The position numbers and the translations under genes were made by a program. From Arthonia radiata (Eukaryota > Ascomycota > Arthoniomycetes > Arthoniales > Arthoniaceae), in the NCBI GenBank assembly GCA_002989075.1, contig PSQN01000003.1, positions 937,366 through 1,001,365 of the forward strand: a DNA stretch of 64,000 bases. Direction: 5' to 3'. Positions 22,378-34,581 of the stretch are shown piece after piece (the first letter of the stretch is position 1; every line of letters starts with the position of its first letter). The notes below the pieces were generated by a model. It searched no databases, was not told the DNA's origin, and worked only from the letters and a program-made list of their open reading frames with translations.

Positions 22378-24323
22378 ATGTCAATCACTCAAGGTAAGCT
22401 CATGCTGTTTTCGCTTATAAAAAGCCCACATTGACATCCACACAGCGGCCATCTGGGCCCCCTCCCCCACCACCACCCGCGGCCAACCCACCATCATCTC
22501 CGCAGACCCCAAAGGCGAACGCATAGCCTACGCCGTACGTCTTTCCCTCTCCCGGCCACCACACACACCCCACTAACCCTCAACCGCAGTCCAACAAATC
22601 CATCTTCCTCCGCTCCATCGACAACCCCGCCATCTCCACCCAATACACCGCGCACACAGCCCCCACAACCATCGCCCGCTTCTCTCCCTCAGGCTTCTAC
22701 GTCGCCTCCGGGGACGCCTCGGGCACCGTCTGCGTCTGGGACTGCAAAGGCGAAGGCGCCACAAAAGGCGAATACCACATCATCGCCGGCCGCATCAACG
22801 ACATCGCCTGGGACGGCGACAGCCAGCGCATCATCGCAGTCGGCGACGGAAAGGAGCGATACGGTCACTGCTTCACCGCGGACAGTGGTAACAGCGTCGG
22901 CGAGATCTCCGGGCACAGTGGCCAGGTGAACAGCGTGAGCGTGCGGCAGCAGCGCCCGCTCAGGGCGGCGACGGGGAGTGACGATAGTAGTGTTGTGTTC
23001 TTGCATGGCGCGCCGTTTAAGTATAATACGAGTTTGCGGGAGCAGCATGCGAAGTTTGTGTATGGGACTGCTTTTTCGCCGGATGGGGGGTGGTTGGTGA
23101 GTGTGGGGCAGGATCGACGGGTGTGGTTGTATGATGGGAAGAGCGGGGAGGCGGTGAGGCAGGTGGGCGAGGGGGAGCATACGGGGAGTGTGTTCGGGGT
23201 GAGTTGGGCGGAGGACTCGAAGGGTTTCGTGACGTGCAGTGCGGATCAGACGGTGAAGCTGTGGGATGTGGAGAGTGGAAACGTGAAGCACACGTGGCGG
23301 ATGGGTGGTGAGGGGGTGAGCGTGCCGCAGCAGCAGGTGGGCGTTGTGGTTCCGCATGGACGGAGCGATGGGCTGGTGATTAGTCTGAGTTTGGATGGGG
23401 ATTTGAATTATTTGTATCCGGACAGTGAGGCGCCGAGGAGGGTGGTGACGGGGCATCAGAAGAACATTACGGCTGCTACGTTGACGATGGAGAGTGGGAA
23501 GCCGACGATCTGGACCGGCTCGTCGGACGGACGTGTCCGCGCGTGGGATGTCAGTACGGGTACTGCGTCCGCGCTCGACGGCGAAGGCCACGGTAACTAC
23601 ATCGCCGCCATCACGCCCTCATCAGATCACAAGCGCGTCTACACAACAGCATGGGACGATACCCTCCGCACAATCGACACCAGCGCTCTCACCTTCACCG
23701 GCTCCGGCATCTCGAAGCTCCCGGGCCAACCAAAAGGTCTCACCACCTCCTCCGGCTCAGACGTCTACGTCGCGACGCCCACCGCTCTCCTGTCCTTCAA
23801 AGACGGCCAACAAACCCACAGCGCTGATCTACCAAAGAACACCACACCAACCGCACTCGCCGCATCACCCCACTCCGACACCCTCGTCCTCGCCGCCGAA
23901 GACAAATGCCTCCACCTCTACACCACAACCCTCACGCACTCCCAAACCCTCTCCACCCCCCTCTCCACCGCCGCTTCCTGCCTCGCCTTCTCCCCCGACG
24001 GAACACATCTCGCCATCGGCACCTCCAGCGGCGGCATCACCATCCTCACCACCTCGTCCTGGGAGATCGCCACATCCCGCTGGTCAAGCCACACCGCGCG
24101 CGTCACGTCCATCGCCTGGGATCCCACGGGGAAATACGCCGTCAGCGGCAGTCTGGACACGAATGTGCATGTGTGGAGCCTGGGGAGTCCGGGGAAGCGG
24201 GTGAAGGTGGGGGGCGCGCATAAGGAGGGTGTGGGGGGTGTTGTGTGGATTGATGAGCGACGGGTGGGGAGTACCGGGGCGGATGGGAGTGTGAAGCTTT
24301 GGGTGGTGGGGGGGTTGGAGTAG
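22378..24323 (+). CDS. AIP1: Actin-interacting protein 1 (WD40)
   Basis: Exons are 22378-22393, 22446-22534 and 22590-24323, giving 612 residues, the family's usual length. Exon 1 codes only for MSITQ. The chain is a run of WD40 repeats that should form two seven-bladed propellers. It begins with the family's AIWAPSPTTTRGQP block, then SADPKGERIAYASNKSIFLR, DNPAISTQYTAHTAPTTIAR and FSPSGFYVASGDASGTVCVW. Later come ATGSDDSSVVFLHGAPFK, FSPDGGWLVSVGQDRRVWLY, CSADQTVKLWDVESG, VSGSLDTNVHVWSL and TGADGSVKLW. Aip1 (animal WDR1) works with cofilin to disassemble actin filaments at cortical patches. The gene is clear; short upstream exons are supported by good splice sites and phase. Confidence 0.95.
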
Positions 24324-25153
24324 GGTGTGGTGGGTGAGTTTGTGAGAGGTTGGTTAGATGGGTGTGGGCGGTGGAGGTGCGGTTGATGATGGGAGTACAG
24401 ATGGAAAAAGTGTGGATTGTGGAGCATGTCTGCAAACTTCCAAGCAGCTTGTTCATCCGTAGTGATATACGTCCTTCGAACCTATCCCAATGCAACCACT
24501 CGATCAACCGTATCATCGTCCAGCCCATAACTTCCCAAGGGCCTACGACGGTACGCCTCCTAACCTCCATCACCTACAGCAACCTCGTCGTTCCGTGCCA
24601 TTCGATAGTTGCATACAACCACGCGGCTTCTTACCACTTTCTTCTCCGAGAACGCGACACCGCCTCTGCGTTCTCTCTGCGGATCGTCTTCGCCTTACGT
24701 GGTCTAATCGAAGTCGTGCACAAACGAGTGGTTTCTTGTTCGTTATGCGCATTTGCATGGATGCGCTGTGCGGGACGGGGGTTATTGGGACCTATGGCGG
24801 CAGGCTGAGATACGACAGTGAGCTGTGGTTGATAGAGATTTCGTGAAGGCCTGGGTGGCAGAATTGAGTGTGGGTTACTGTTTATCGTAGGGGTTTGTGT
24901 CGAGTACTGGCGTGATGGGGGGACGTGGGACAGGAGAATGTGGGTAAGGGAGGTGGGGAGGGAGTTGTAAGTGGGAATAAGTAAGTGAGGAGGGTTGGGT
25001 GAGGAGGGTTGGGTGAGGAGGGTTGGGTGAGGAGGGTTGGGTGAGGAGGGTCGTCAGTGACGAGGATGGGAGTGAGAAGGTATGAGTAAAGTGGGTGTGG
25101 GCGAGGGGGAAGTGAAGGTTATTAGCGGAAGTAATGTGCGTGAGTAATTTGAA
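24324..25153. other. Intergenic with 14-bp tandem repeat
   Basis: Runs from the Aip1 stop. The DNA is G-rich on the plus strand, which makes Pro/His/Thr-rich antisense frames that I regard as artefacts. It contains the tandem repeat at 24986-25051. Confidence 0.4.
24986..25051 (+). repeat. 14-bp tandem repeat, about 4.7 copies
   Basis: The unit TGAGGAGGGTTGGG is repeated four times exactly (24986, 25000, 25014, 25028) with a partial fifth at 25042-25051. It lies in non-coding DNA between Aip1 and the next possible gene. The G-runs could form a quadruplex, which is inference. Confidence 0.9.
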
Positions 25154-25402
25154 ATGGGAAGCTGTGAGGACGAAGAACTGTACGAAACGAGTGAAAGCCG
25201 TCGCCGTCATGAGGCAGACGCCGTCTCGCGGTTCTTCCGAGCGAGCGTTCATACCCAGCTGCTGGAGCAAGCCTGTAAACCAGGCAAGCGATGTGCCACA
25301 AACAGCAATGACGTGGATCTTCAAGTCTCGATCGATCCTAGTGGAATCGCTGCGACTCCGAGTTGGAACATGGATGTCATTGCGCCAGTTTTGAAGACGT
25401 GA
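25154..25402 (+). CDS. Possible small protein, weak support
   Basis: An 82-codon frame from an ATG (MGSCEDEELYETSESRRRHE at the start) with mixed, coding-like composition, containing LLEQACKPGKRCATN and ending APVLKT. There is no recognisable domain, signal peptide, intron or promoter. An antisense frame covers the same bases. A further open stretch without an ATG continues at 25437-25835, in which ILDPLEGGGDGFKRLPAHAS is the most protein-like part. These could be two exons or remnants of one gene, but I could not join them with convincing splice sites. Treat as a candidate only. Confidence 0.22.
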   Translation: MGSCEDEELYETSESRRRHEADAVSRFFRASVHTQLLEQACKPGKRCATNSNDVDLQVSIDPSGIAATPSWNMDVIAPVLKT

Positions 25403-25835
25403 TCTCCAACGGGCCGTATTTGGCTCTTGTTATGTTGTGGCTCAACAAGACGACGGCCGAGCGCCTGCTTTGCCTGATTACGTTTCTTTGAGTAGATATA
25501 GAGAGTATTGCTTCAAACCCACATTCGGCGGGCTAACACATCCAATCATCATAATCGTGCAGCAGTCGGTCGAGCAGCCGGGGGCGTTTTCTTCTCAGAT
25601 ATCTCGTTCTACCATTCATTGGAACGCTGAGAGACTCCAGATCTGGTGGTGGTTTGGAGCGGCCGATGGTACTGAAAAGGAATATGTATGCATACTCGAC
25701 CCACTTGAAGGAGGAGGCGACGGGTTCAAACGTCTTCCCGCTCATGCGAGCCAGTGTGTTCTGATCACTTCGGCGGCTACGATCACCAATACGGGGAGAA
25801 TATCCTTTCGGTCGCTCCACTGGGTCGTGGATTGA

Positions 25836-27491
25836 TCACGAGCGCAGGTTGATGCCATGGTTGTGGAAGCAGTAAAACGATCTCAAAATATATCTTGAGC
25901 GCGCTGTACTACTATAGGTAAGCAGTGTCGGGAGCAAAAATGCCAATTAAGGTCGCATTCCCAGATTGCTGCGTTTGTCAGCTACACGTCATGGCCCCGT
26001 GGAGAGATGTGCTAGTCAAGACAGAGCTCATTGACATGAGAGTGTCCGCGCAGGCAAAATAATGGCTAACGCAAGGTAGCGTGCAGGGACTATTGTTACT
26101 ACTTCCCTTGTTTGAATAAGGCCACTCTGCTGTAAGGCTTTCGTTGGGGGGGTTGACTCTTACTGACCTACAGTTCGCGCTGCTTACTAGGAGGAGGTGT
26201 GAGACAATAATGTCACAGCTGCGACGTTCTTCGTCTTGCAGTGTGACACTGCGAGACAGACGGCTACATGTCTGGCACTCCAAGAGCCCAGTGCCCAGAG
26301 GTGATTGATCTTGGACTCGATCTCTGTCTCCTCTGTTGATCATGAACACGACTTCTTGAGGAGGACGCTCGCCGATCATCTTCCACGCGTGGGTGATCAG
26401 TGTCGCTTGATAGAAGGACAGTTACTCCGGATCGGTAAGCGAGGCGTAACAACATTGCGAGTTTGCCACCTGGCAGAAGCCATGGGCGTCCGAGACTGGG
26501 TAGCGAGAGACACCATCCTTCGGTCTTCATTTAGCGCTCGCAAGTTTGCAAATTTTTGTTTCGTCACAAGAGACACACCGGAGAGGACACGTGGCAGCAA
26601 TGAAGCAAGCAGTCTCTGTATTTGGAATGCGGATGTGATGAAGGATCATTAAAGGTGCGTTAGTGCTGAAGTGTCTTGGGGCGCTTTCTCGTATTGACAC
26701 CTAACTGTAATTGACGACACAACTTGCGCTAGTGGTGAAGCGGAAGAGGCCCATTTGGGGGTGCGGAGGTCGTATAGGGGAGCACGATCTCGTTTCGCTT
26801 CGTAAACATTGATCTGAGCGACGCCAGTTTTAGATTATGTTTCGCTCGCTTTCGCCAGAACTGTAAGACTTCTGGAGGGTGTCAGCCGTCAACGTGGTCT
26901 GATGTCCCAGTCCGTGCTCCGTGGTGACATATGAGTTTCGCTTGTGTAGCGAAGTTGCGAGCCGCGAGAGCCGTTTCATGACGGGGCCAAGATGCCGGAT
27001 ATGGTACTCGCAAAGCCGATTATAGCGTTTGTCTTCAGCCTGTCTCAGTGCTGGGCGTATTTGTGTTCAAACTGAGCCCAGTGGGGAGGCCGTTTGATCC
27101 TGTTTGGTAGTTTGTCCATTGGCAGTACTTCCAATGGCCGCTTGCAGGCGCGTGCACAGGACATCCGGTTACGCTCCTACTGACAGTGCGCCAGTGGCCA
27201 GATCTTCTACCCATGGAGTTCTTAGGCGCTTGTGATGCACATCGTCTAATTCTGTTGAGTGCTCGTCTTTTGCGCTTCTTTGCAGTGCTTGCAGAGGTCA
27301 AGTTTAGGCGTTTTGTGTGCCTGCTTCGGAATCTGCATACCTGTTACCATCTGCTCGTAACACTACGTCAGTAAGCCCGGTGTGCTGTCCTCCTCAATGC
27401 CTGTGAACGTAGTTCAAGTAGTTGCCATTGGAAATCTGCCATCGCAAAGCGCCCCAAAACTTTGCTGCAGAGAGTGAGGAAAGTAAACAGG
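25836..27491. other. Gene-poor stretch
   Basis: No gene can be supported. Minus-strand frames at 25978-26379 and 26264-26530 look mildly protein-like (for example ERPPQEVVFMINRGDRDR) but break into different frames and may be a decayed gene. Confidence 0.3.
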
Positions 27492-28639
27492 ATGCAATCT
27501 CTATTTACTATCGACCACGCCAAGCCGCTCAAGGAGGGTTTAGCGCATGAGCCCCTATTTCCCAAGCAGAAGCCCCTTTTGACCGTTGACCAGATACGTG
27601 AGTGGTTTCGCTGCTCGCCTACCAGTGCAGTACGACCTTGCTAATCCAGTCAATTTGAAGCGGAATGGCAGCGCGACAACGACTTCATCAAATCAGGCTA
27701 CCGACAGACCAGTGACACTTTGATAGGTTGGTACTATCGTCGTAGGCGATGCTTCTGTGTCACCTTACTTATAGCAACTATAGAGTCTTTCGAAAGTATC
27801 GGCCACTATCATAATGAGACCGTCAGCATACAAACCCACTTCATCGGCGCCTTTATATTCGCCTATCTACCATTGCACTTCTATATGAATTATTGGCGCT
27901 ATGTTCCATCTGCAGAGATGGCTGATTTATTGCTGTTCAGCACCTACGCAGTCGGCGTGGCGACCTGCTTCTTGCTCTCGACCGCGTGAGTCTTATTACA
28001 GTGGTGCCAGGCGCACCGTTGCTGATCATTGAACATAGATGCCACCTCACGCTTAACCGCAGTCCGCATGTTATGTCAATAGGCAAGCACCTTGACTACA
28101 TGGGCATCATCCTCTTGATGTGGACAGCAGGTCTGCCGTCGATCTATTACGGCTTCCACTGTGATCCGGTGTCAAGGAACGTGCACTGGGCATTGGTAAG
28201 TCAGTCCCATACAATCAGATTGATTTGTCCTTAACACAGCGAGCAGATAACGATGTCAGCATCCGCATGTTGTTTCACAACATTGAATCCCCACTTTGAA
28301 GGAGCGCAATTCCGGACGATGCGGACTATGATGTACGTCGGATTAGGGCTCTCCGGGATCATCTTCGTTGCTCATGGGATCGCCTTGAGGGGCATGCAAA
28401 CGCAGGAGAAGAGCATGTCGCTTGACTGGTTGATGCTCATGGCAACGCTCAACCTAGTCGGTGCTGCGGCGTACGCATGTCGGATACCCGAACGATGGGT
28501 ACCGTTTCGGTTTGACTTCATAGGTTCCAGTCACCAGATCTTCCATGTTGCGGTAGTGGTGGCCGGGCTTGCGCATTACAAGGGGCTTGTTGCAGCTTTC
28601 CTGCAGATCAGAGAAGCTGGACTATCTTGTGGTGCCTAG
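27492..28639 (+). CDS. PAQR (adiponectin-receptor/Izh-like) membrane protein
   Basis: Five exons join in phase: 27492-27597, 27661-27726, 27784-27985, 28039-28195 and 28247-28639, giving about 307 residues. The N-terminus has the signature IPEWQRDNDFIKSGYR, and HNETVSIQTHFIGAFIF follows at the first membrane segment, as in Izh/adiponectin-receptor proteins. Seven hydrophobic segments are visible. Expected metal-site histidines appear in LLSTACHLTLNRSP and in SSHQIFHVAVV (HxxxH). Family members act in membranes in sterol, zinc and ceramide-related signalling; some are ceramidases. The gene ends 24 bp before the stop of the convergent transporter gene on the minus strand. Function assigned by family only. 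Confidence 0.9.
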
Positions 28640-28663
28640 TCTCAATGCATGGACGATGCCTGT

Positions 28664-30531
28664 CTAATGCGCAAACCTAAAATCAAGCCTGTTACATGTT
28701 AGCTTTGAAGCTGCAGTCGAATGAGACGGTAGATCTGACCTCCGATTGCCCTCGTCTTTGGTGGTAGCAAGATAATGCTCCTTCTCTTGTTTGTCCATGC
28801 GAGACCAAACGCGATCACGCTTCTTGTTCACCCGAACATAGAAAATCTTAGTGCATACCAGAGCGAAGACGTTGAATGCTACATAAGCCAGTAGAATCTT
28901 GTTACCTCGTCGGTACAATGGCTTGTCGTCGTCTCGATAGATATTGCTCCCAATAACGTTGCCCGTCTGAACAGCCATATTGTAGATCGCGCTTGCCACT
29001 GTTCGAGTCCGCACGCTACCAGCGTTACGACTGGTAATGGCGACAATAGCAGCGTGGAAGTATGGTGCTCCTGCAAGTAGTATAGTGCAGGCATAACGTC
29101 CCCAGCGCAGGTGACCACTGTTCCCTGCCGGCAATACTTCCAATGCAATGAGTGGACCCAAGCACCAGAATTGTACTACGCACGTGAGTAGAAAGCGTTC
29201 GTTGAGCCACTCTGTCATCTTTGTCCAGAACAAAAGGTTGATGATAAAAAGCACGTAGGCCGGAATACTTAATAGATTTGTCGTGAACGTGTCAAATCCG
29301 TTGCTTTTGATTACTAGCGTCAAATATTGCTGTGAAGGATAGAATGGTGTCAACCAGACAAGCCCCAGGAAGTATATCGGCCACATGTGTCGGTCGCAAA
29401 GGCACTTCCAGAACATGCGCCAATCGACTGCCTGGCGGTTATGCATATCACCCTTGGAGGGATCGTCGCGAAGGATGCGGTTGACCATGATCTTCTCCTC
29501 ACGCTCGTTGAACCAGCCATTCTTGCCACGGAACCAGCTTGCTGTCTGAGTCGGCGAGGGCGGAAGGTAAAAATATGTTGCCACGCCGATGAGGCCGGTG
29601 AGGGTCCCTTCAAGCGCGAAAAGCCAACGCCAACCCGCTAGACCATTTATGCCTGCCATGTGCAGGATACCATAGGCGAAAAATGCGGACACGATATACG
29701 TGAATTGATATGATGTCCAGAAGAAGGAAAGTCGGACTGGCAGCTCTTTGCTGGTGTAGAAGTAGGAAAGGTAGAGGATATTGTCCGGTATGAAGCCGCC
29801 TTCCCATACCCCGAGGAGGGCACGGCAGACAAAGTATGAGGGTCTCCCACTCATGAATGCCTGCATGGAGGCGACCAGGCTCCAGCACACCATCTGGATT
29901 GGAATCCAACGATCGGTTCCAAGACGTTTTGAGATCATCTGGGAAGGCAGTTCCGCAATGAGAAACGTGAGGTAGAAGATCGTCTGCCCGGTGTTGTAGT
30001 CTATTGACATCAGTGTCATTATCACAGAAGATGTTTATAATTCTACTGCGGTACACTTGCCGTTGGTATTCATCTTCAGGTCGTGCAGCAAAGTATCCGA
30101 CAGTGCCTGGGTAATATTCGAGCGGTCCAGCTGCAACGCGAAGAAAGCGAAGCATACCCATGAACATATCCGCAAGTCGAGCTGAATTGAGGCCGCTGTC
30201 AGCGACTTTGGCCTTGACTACAATCTTCAAAAAGTCATTGTACCTTTCGTACGATGCGCTGCTCTTCCTTGGGATCCCATTGAAAGTCTGGATCGTAACG
30301 ATGCTTGCCTTCGTAGCTATCAATAGGCCTGTAGAACTCGCGTAGTTCTGCTGTCTCAAATGTTGTTCTCGTGCCGACAGCGTTGGCAGTACTTAGCAGC
30401 TCGGCGCCAGATGAAGCAGGGGAGGTTGAAGATGTATCTGAGGTGGTCCCGTGGAGGACGAGGCTGGGCTTGTCGCAATCCAGAGCTGTTGTCACGCCCT
30501 TCTCGGACTCGCTAGAAAGATGTTTAGTCAT
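28664..30531 (-). CDS. MFS transporter, anion:cation symporter (Tna1/Dal5) family
   Basis: Four exons: 30531-30244, 30181-30061, 30000-28740 and 28688-28664, giving about 564 residues. Intron 2 uses a GC-AG pair (donor G|GCAAGT). The cytosolic N-terminus leads into QWDPKEEQRIVRKLDLRICS, the usual entry to TM1 in this family. It is followed by FALQLDRSNITQALSD, DYNTGQTIFYLTFLIAELPS and WSLVASMQAFMSGRPSYFVC, then twelve membrane segments in all, and the terminal EHYLATTKDEGNRRLDFRFA block. Relatives carry nicotinate, allantoate, pantothenate, biotin or sulfonate-type anions with protons across the plasma membrane. The divergent neighbour is a TauD-type sulfonate dioxygenase, so an organosulfonate substrate is plausible but not shown. 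Confidence 0.9.
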
Positions 30532-31850
30532 GGTAAGCCCCCTGCAAACAGATCAAAAGGACAGCCGTAAACGGGCGTCGAATAGTAGCAATACAAATAT
30601 CGAATGAACAAGTGATAAAGAGACACAGGTCAGCACATGTATTACCGTTAATGGCTGACGCGCCATTGGGATCCGTGAAAGCGAACACTTCCGACGTCAA
30701 TTGACAGGAGATGGTGTGATCGCATGCATGCTTGCGTGACGTTCTAGCTTCTATGCACTTGTCAGGGCACGCAAGATGCATCGACTCGAACAGCATGTTA
30801 GCATGCAGCACATCATAGGCTGCAGATTGACGGACTGTCACTTATAGTACAGTCTACCATTGGATCTGCCCTCATGGGATTGATACCGCCACGTCAATGA
30901 TCCAGGGGGCTCGCGGCTATCTAGGACTGAAGTTCTCGGCTTTTGATCGCCTGTTGGGTGAATGTCGGCCGCACATATCGACAGCAATGGCGATATTTGT
31001 GCATTGATGCACTTGGTGTCAAGATGATGTTGGTCTATGCTTATTGGCCATTTGCATGCAAAAGATAAGACTGCAACTTCTGAGAGAAAGGCTGGAGTGG
31101 ATGGACAGAAGACCGAAGTGGCAAGATACCTTATCAGGCATATCATGAGCTTGCTAAAGAGCACGTGATTCAGTATGATGAATCCTAAATAAGTAATATT
31201 GCTTTCGTCTCAATCTTCGGAATCTCTCCTTCAATCCCAACGTGCCAACCACGACCAACTTCATCCTATCGAGCACACAGCGCCTGTCATCACTAGGATA
31301 TTAGATATAGATAGCATCGCTAGCGATCAGAGCCGCTTCGAATACGACATCTTGGCCCAGGTCAAATCATGCTGTTTGCATATGGCGTGATTGCTGCTCC
31401 TGCGTCCTAGCTGCAGAGGACTTCACGATCTCCGCTTTGCTCTGCCGGAAACCGTCGGTAAAGCAATGGACGACAATCCTCCGATCCTTGGCGAAGACAG
31501 ATGGTAAGGTTTGATATGTGAAGCACAAGGCCTCCTTGTAATTCGTCAAGAATGCCATCCCATGCTTGTCTGCTCTGTGATTGCGTGATGCCGGGTAGCT
31601 TTGTTGCTAAGTACTATCCTCGCATTGTGGCAAATAAACATCATTATGACGATTCGGTACCTTCTCACAGTTCCGAACGGAGTCTGGATAACCAGGGAGC
31701 TTCATACGGTAGCGCTCTTCGAGCTCCTCGCAGCAGATACATAAGGGCGCGTTTCGAAGCAGCTTGGAGCAGCAGGTCACCAAAACGTAGCAACATTAAC
31801 AGCAGCAGCACACTGTACTACAACAGTGTTCGACGAGTTTGGCATCACTC
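30532..31850. other. Shared divergent intergenic region of transporter and dioxygenase
   Basis: About 1.3 kb between divergent starts, with no gene seen. It should contain both promoters and could co-regulate the pair. I could not identify a binding site with confidence. Confidence 0.4.
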
Positions 31851-33107
31851 ATGGCGCCCTCCATTGAAGTCCTCCCCCCTCAACAAGATACCATCCCTGC
31901 CAAGGCGGCGCCTCCTCCCAAGGGCCCGTTTGATTACAAAGAACTCGGCGCGTCCCTGAAAGACTACAACAAAGACCATGAAATCAATGGCCATGGCAAG
32001 TTCAAGGGAGCTAGCTATCCCAATTACTTGCCCACTTGGGACGACTCGGTTCACCTTCCGCCTCTTGAACCATTCGCACACTACGAGCATGGCCGCGACG
32101 CTGATCCAGCACTCCACAACCTCTTCCCAAATGGTGAAAAGGCCTACGCTGAAGATTTGACCGGCAACATCGGCGCTGAAGTGAGGGGCGTGCAGCTCAG
32201 CCAGCTTTCAGATGCCGGCAAGGATGAGCTGGCCCTGTTTGTGGCCAAGAAGAGAGTCGTCGCCTTCTATGACCAGGACTTTGCAGATTTGCCCATTGGC
32301 GAGGCAGTGAAGATCGGCGGCTACTTTGGACGTCTACATGTTCACCCCACCTCGCCAGGCCCTGATGGCTACCCGCAGGTGCATCTCGTTCATCGAGGGG
32401 CTGCCGACAAGACGGCGGAGAACTTTCTGTCGGAGCGCACGAACAGCACTGCCTGGCACACCGACGTCTCTTATGAAGAGCAGCCGCCTGGCACGACGTT
32501 TCTGTACGTGCTTGACGGACCTACTGCTGGCGGTGACACGCTGTTTAGCAGCCAAGTCGAGGCCTATAACCGGCTCAGCCCAGCGTTTCAGAATCTCCTC
32601 AAAGGGATAAAGGCGTATCACTCAGGCTATGAACAAGCGGACGCGGCCAGGGCGAAAAACAGCGTCGTGCGCAGGGAGCCAGTCGCGCACGTACATCCAG
32701 TTGTGAGGACGCATCCCGCAACCGGTGAGAGGGCGCTTTACGTGAACCCGCAATGTAAGTCATGCGCCCTTACACTAAGTTCCAAGTGGAATTACGGGTG
32801 CTAATATGAACTGCAGTCACCCGCAAGCTCGTAGGCTTCAAAAAAGAAGAGTCTGATGCTCTGCTCAAGATTCTCTTCGATCACATCAACCAGGGTCAGG
32901 ACTTCCAATGCCGCGTGCGGTGGCGGCCGAAGACGGTCGTAGTTTGGGATGTGAGTCGTTTCCACCACGATGTCTGCATTGTGGGCTCTGCTAACGCTGC
33001 ATTAGAATCGTGTGACGGCGCATTCGGCCACCTTGGATTGGAAGGACGGCCAGCGTCGTCACATTGCTCGGATTACGCCACAGGCTGAGAAGCCATACGA
33101 CGAATGA
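31851..33107 (+). CDS. Taurine/alpha-ketoglutarate dioxygenase (TauD/Jlp1-like)
   Basis: Exons are 31851-32754, 32817-32950 and 33006-33107, giving 379 residues, close to fungal sulfonate dioxygenases. The TauD fold is recognised from YAEDLTGNIGAEVRGVQLSQ, ELALFVAKKRVVAFYDQDF, FGRLHVHPTSPGPDGYPQVH and the iron ligands in TNSTAWHTDVSYEEQPPGTT (HxD). The distal histidine is in WDNRVTAHSATLDW, and the 2-oxoglutarate arginine should be in RRHIARITPQ. The usual reaction is Fe(II)- and 2-oxoglutarate-dependent oxidation of an alkylsulfonate, which then releases sulfite for use as a sulfur source. The divergent transporter gene suggests an uptake-plus-cleavage pair. Substrate (taurine or another sulfonate) cannot be told from sequence. 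Confidence 0.92.
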
Positions 33108-33634
33108 TCTAATTGAAAGCTGTAGCACTCTAAATGCTCATCGAGTGAGAAACCGCCTGGACTTCCCTCTGTTCATGCTGTAGGCTGAGGTAACGAGACT
33201 ATCCAAGTTTCAATCCAGGTTTTTAAGGTAGAAGGAAAAGCATTTTGTCTCTCTGTGCTTCATATAAGATGTCTACCCAGCTGTGACACCCCGTCTTGTC
33301 TTGTGTTCCTTTGCTCTGGATGGCGGACTGCCTCGACTACACCTGAACTTCTCGCTCACGTTGAAATGTGATCAATCACTTTAATTCATACTTTCTCTTA
33401 CCTAGGTGCATTGATGGATACAAAGCTGTATTCTTAGCTAAACTTAGGCGTCAGCCGCTTTAATCTCCGAACGAGTGACAAAGACATTTGTGTAGGATTG
33501 AATGAAGGACTTTATAACTACTGTACTGGCTCTCTTCTCTTCACATCCTCTTTCCGCTCGGCTTTGCAACGCTCACCGCCTCTACAACATTCGATCCACC
33601 CCATACAGAGAGTTTCGACGCCTTGGCAGACGCA
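33108..33634. other. Intergenic
   Basis: Nothing is seen except TTATAA at 33512-33517 ahead of the possible small gene at 33635. Confidence 0.35.
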
Positions 33635-33922
33635 ATGCTATCCAAACTTCCAGAAGAGCGTCTAGCACTAAGCAATCTACAAACAGATCGGCACTCACCT
33701 CAAAAGACAGTTATGAATATATGCCCGACATTTGTGAGCCCCATAAGAGCAAGTCCTACCAGCACGGACACAAATGCCTTTGGTGCAAGCCTCCCGATTA
33801 GGAAGAACAAGACCGTGTACAACAATGGGTACTTTCACACCAATGGCGATGAAAATGAGACGAAAAATGCCGCGACCCCCATTCAGCATGGCTTTAACAT
33901 GTCGAACAATGACCTCACGTAG
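33635..33922 (+). CDS. Possible small protein behind a TATA box
   Basis: A 95-codon frame from an ATG in good context (GACGCAATGC), 118 bp downstream of TTATAA. The product is polar (MLSKLPEERLALSNLQTDRH at the start, later TVYNNGYFHTNGDENETK) with no domain or signal peptide. A second plus frame over the same bases ends CEPHKSKSYQHGHKCLWCKP, which is Cys/His-rich, so the true reading frame is not certain. An antisense frame (34072-33695) also exists. Layout resembles the TATA-box small genes at 4043, 9237, 10181 and 15069, but no intron is evident. Confidence 0.28.
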   Translation: MLSKLPEERLALSNLQTDRHSPQKTVMNICPTFVSPIRASPTSTDTNAFGASLPIRKNKTVYNNGYFHTNGDENETKNAATPIQHGFNMSNNDLT

Positions 33923-34581
33923 GCAACGAAACTTGTTTGCAGCATGACAGCACTGTAGCCTAAAGATATTCCCGTCACCTCTGCGGGTGCTGAGCCTGGG
34001 TGTACTGGATATACTCTTATCATTGATGGGTATCTTCGTAAATATTTCCTCAGAAGCGCTATTGGCGGTCATTTTCCAGCGGAAGATGAGACCGTGTATT
34101 TAGAGGTGTCGGAAAACGACCGTCAACGGCCATCAGAGCACTGATCTCTGCTGCTGAACCAGCAGAGTTGGCCCGCAACTGACACAAGCCTGATGCGCCA
34201 AGACATCTGGTTGAGGGAAGATGCGAGCTTTTAGCTGCTCATCGCGCATGTATATTCTTTGCAAAGATACCCGAGACTCTTAGGCTGACTGACGGGCTAC
34301 GTGATGATCACTTTGGATTCTGCGGTCTACCTTTGCCACATCGGATCTGTGTACAAGGTCCATTACCTTACAAAGCATTGAGTACTTCTTTGAGCGCCTA
34401 TCAAAGCTCTTCTCCGCTTTCGAACACCTTCACTTTCGCGTCACTGACAGTACAGAGCCCTCATGCGCCTTCCCCAGCGGTTTTCGCACCCTGAGAGACA
34501 GCAAAAAAGCCCTTGAACGATGTGCAGTCCAAAGCTCGGCCGTCACGTTTCGCCGAAAGAGGAGTCGTCCTCATACTTGTC
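33923..34581. other. Intergenic
   Basis: No gene seen; short frames only. Confidence 0.35.

Noticed and set aside
22689-23591. Minus-strand 300-codon frame opposite Aip1
   Set aside because: It is antisense to clear WD40 repeats, is rich in His/Arg/Pro and has no domain; a by-product of high-GC codon use.
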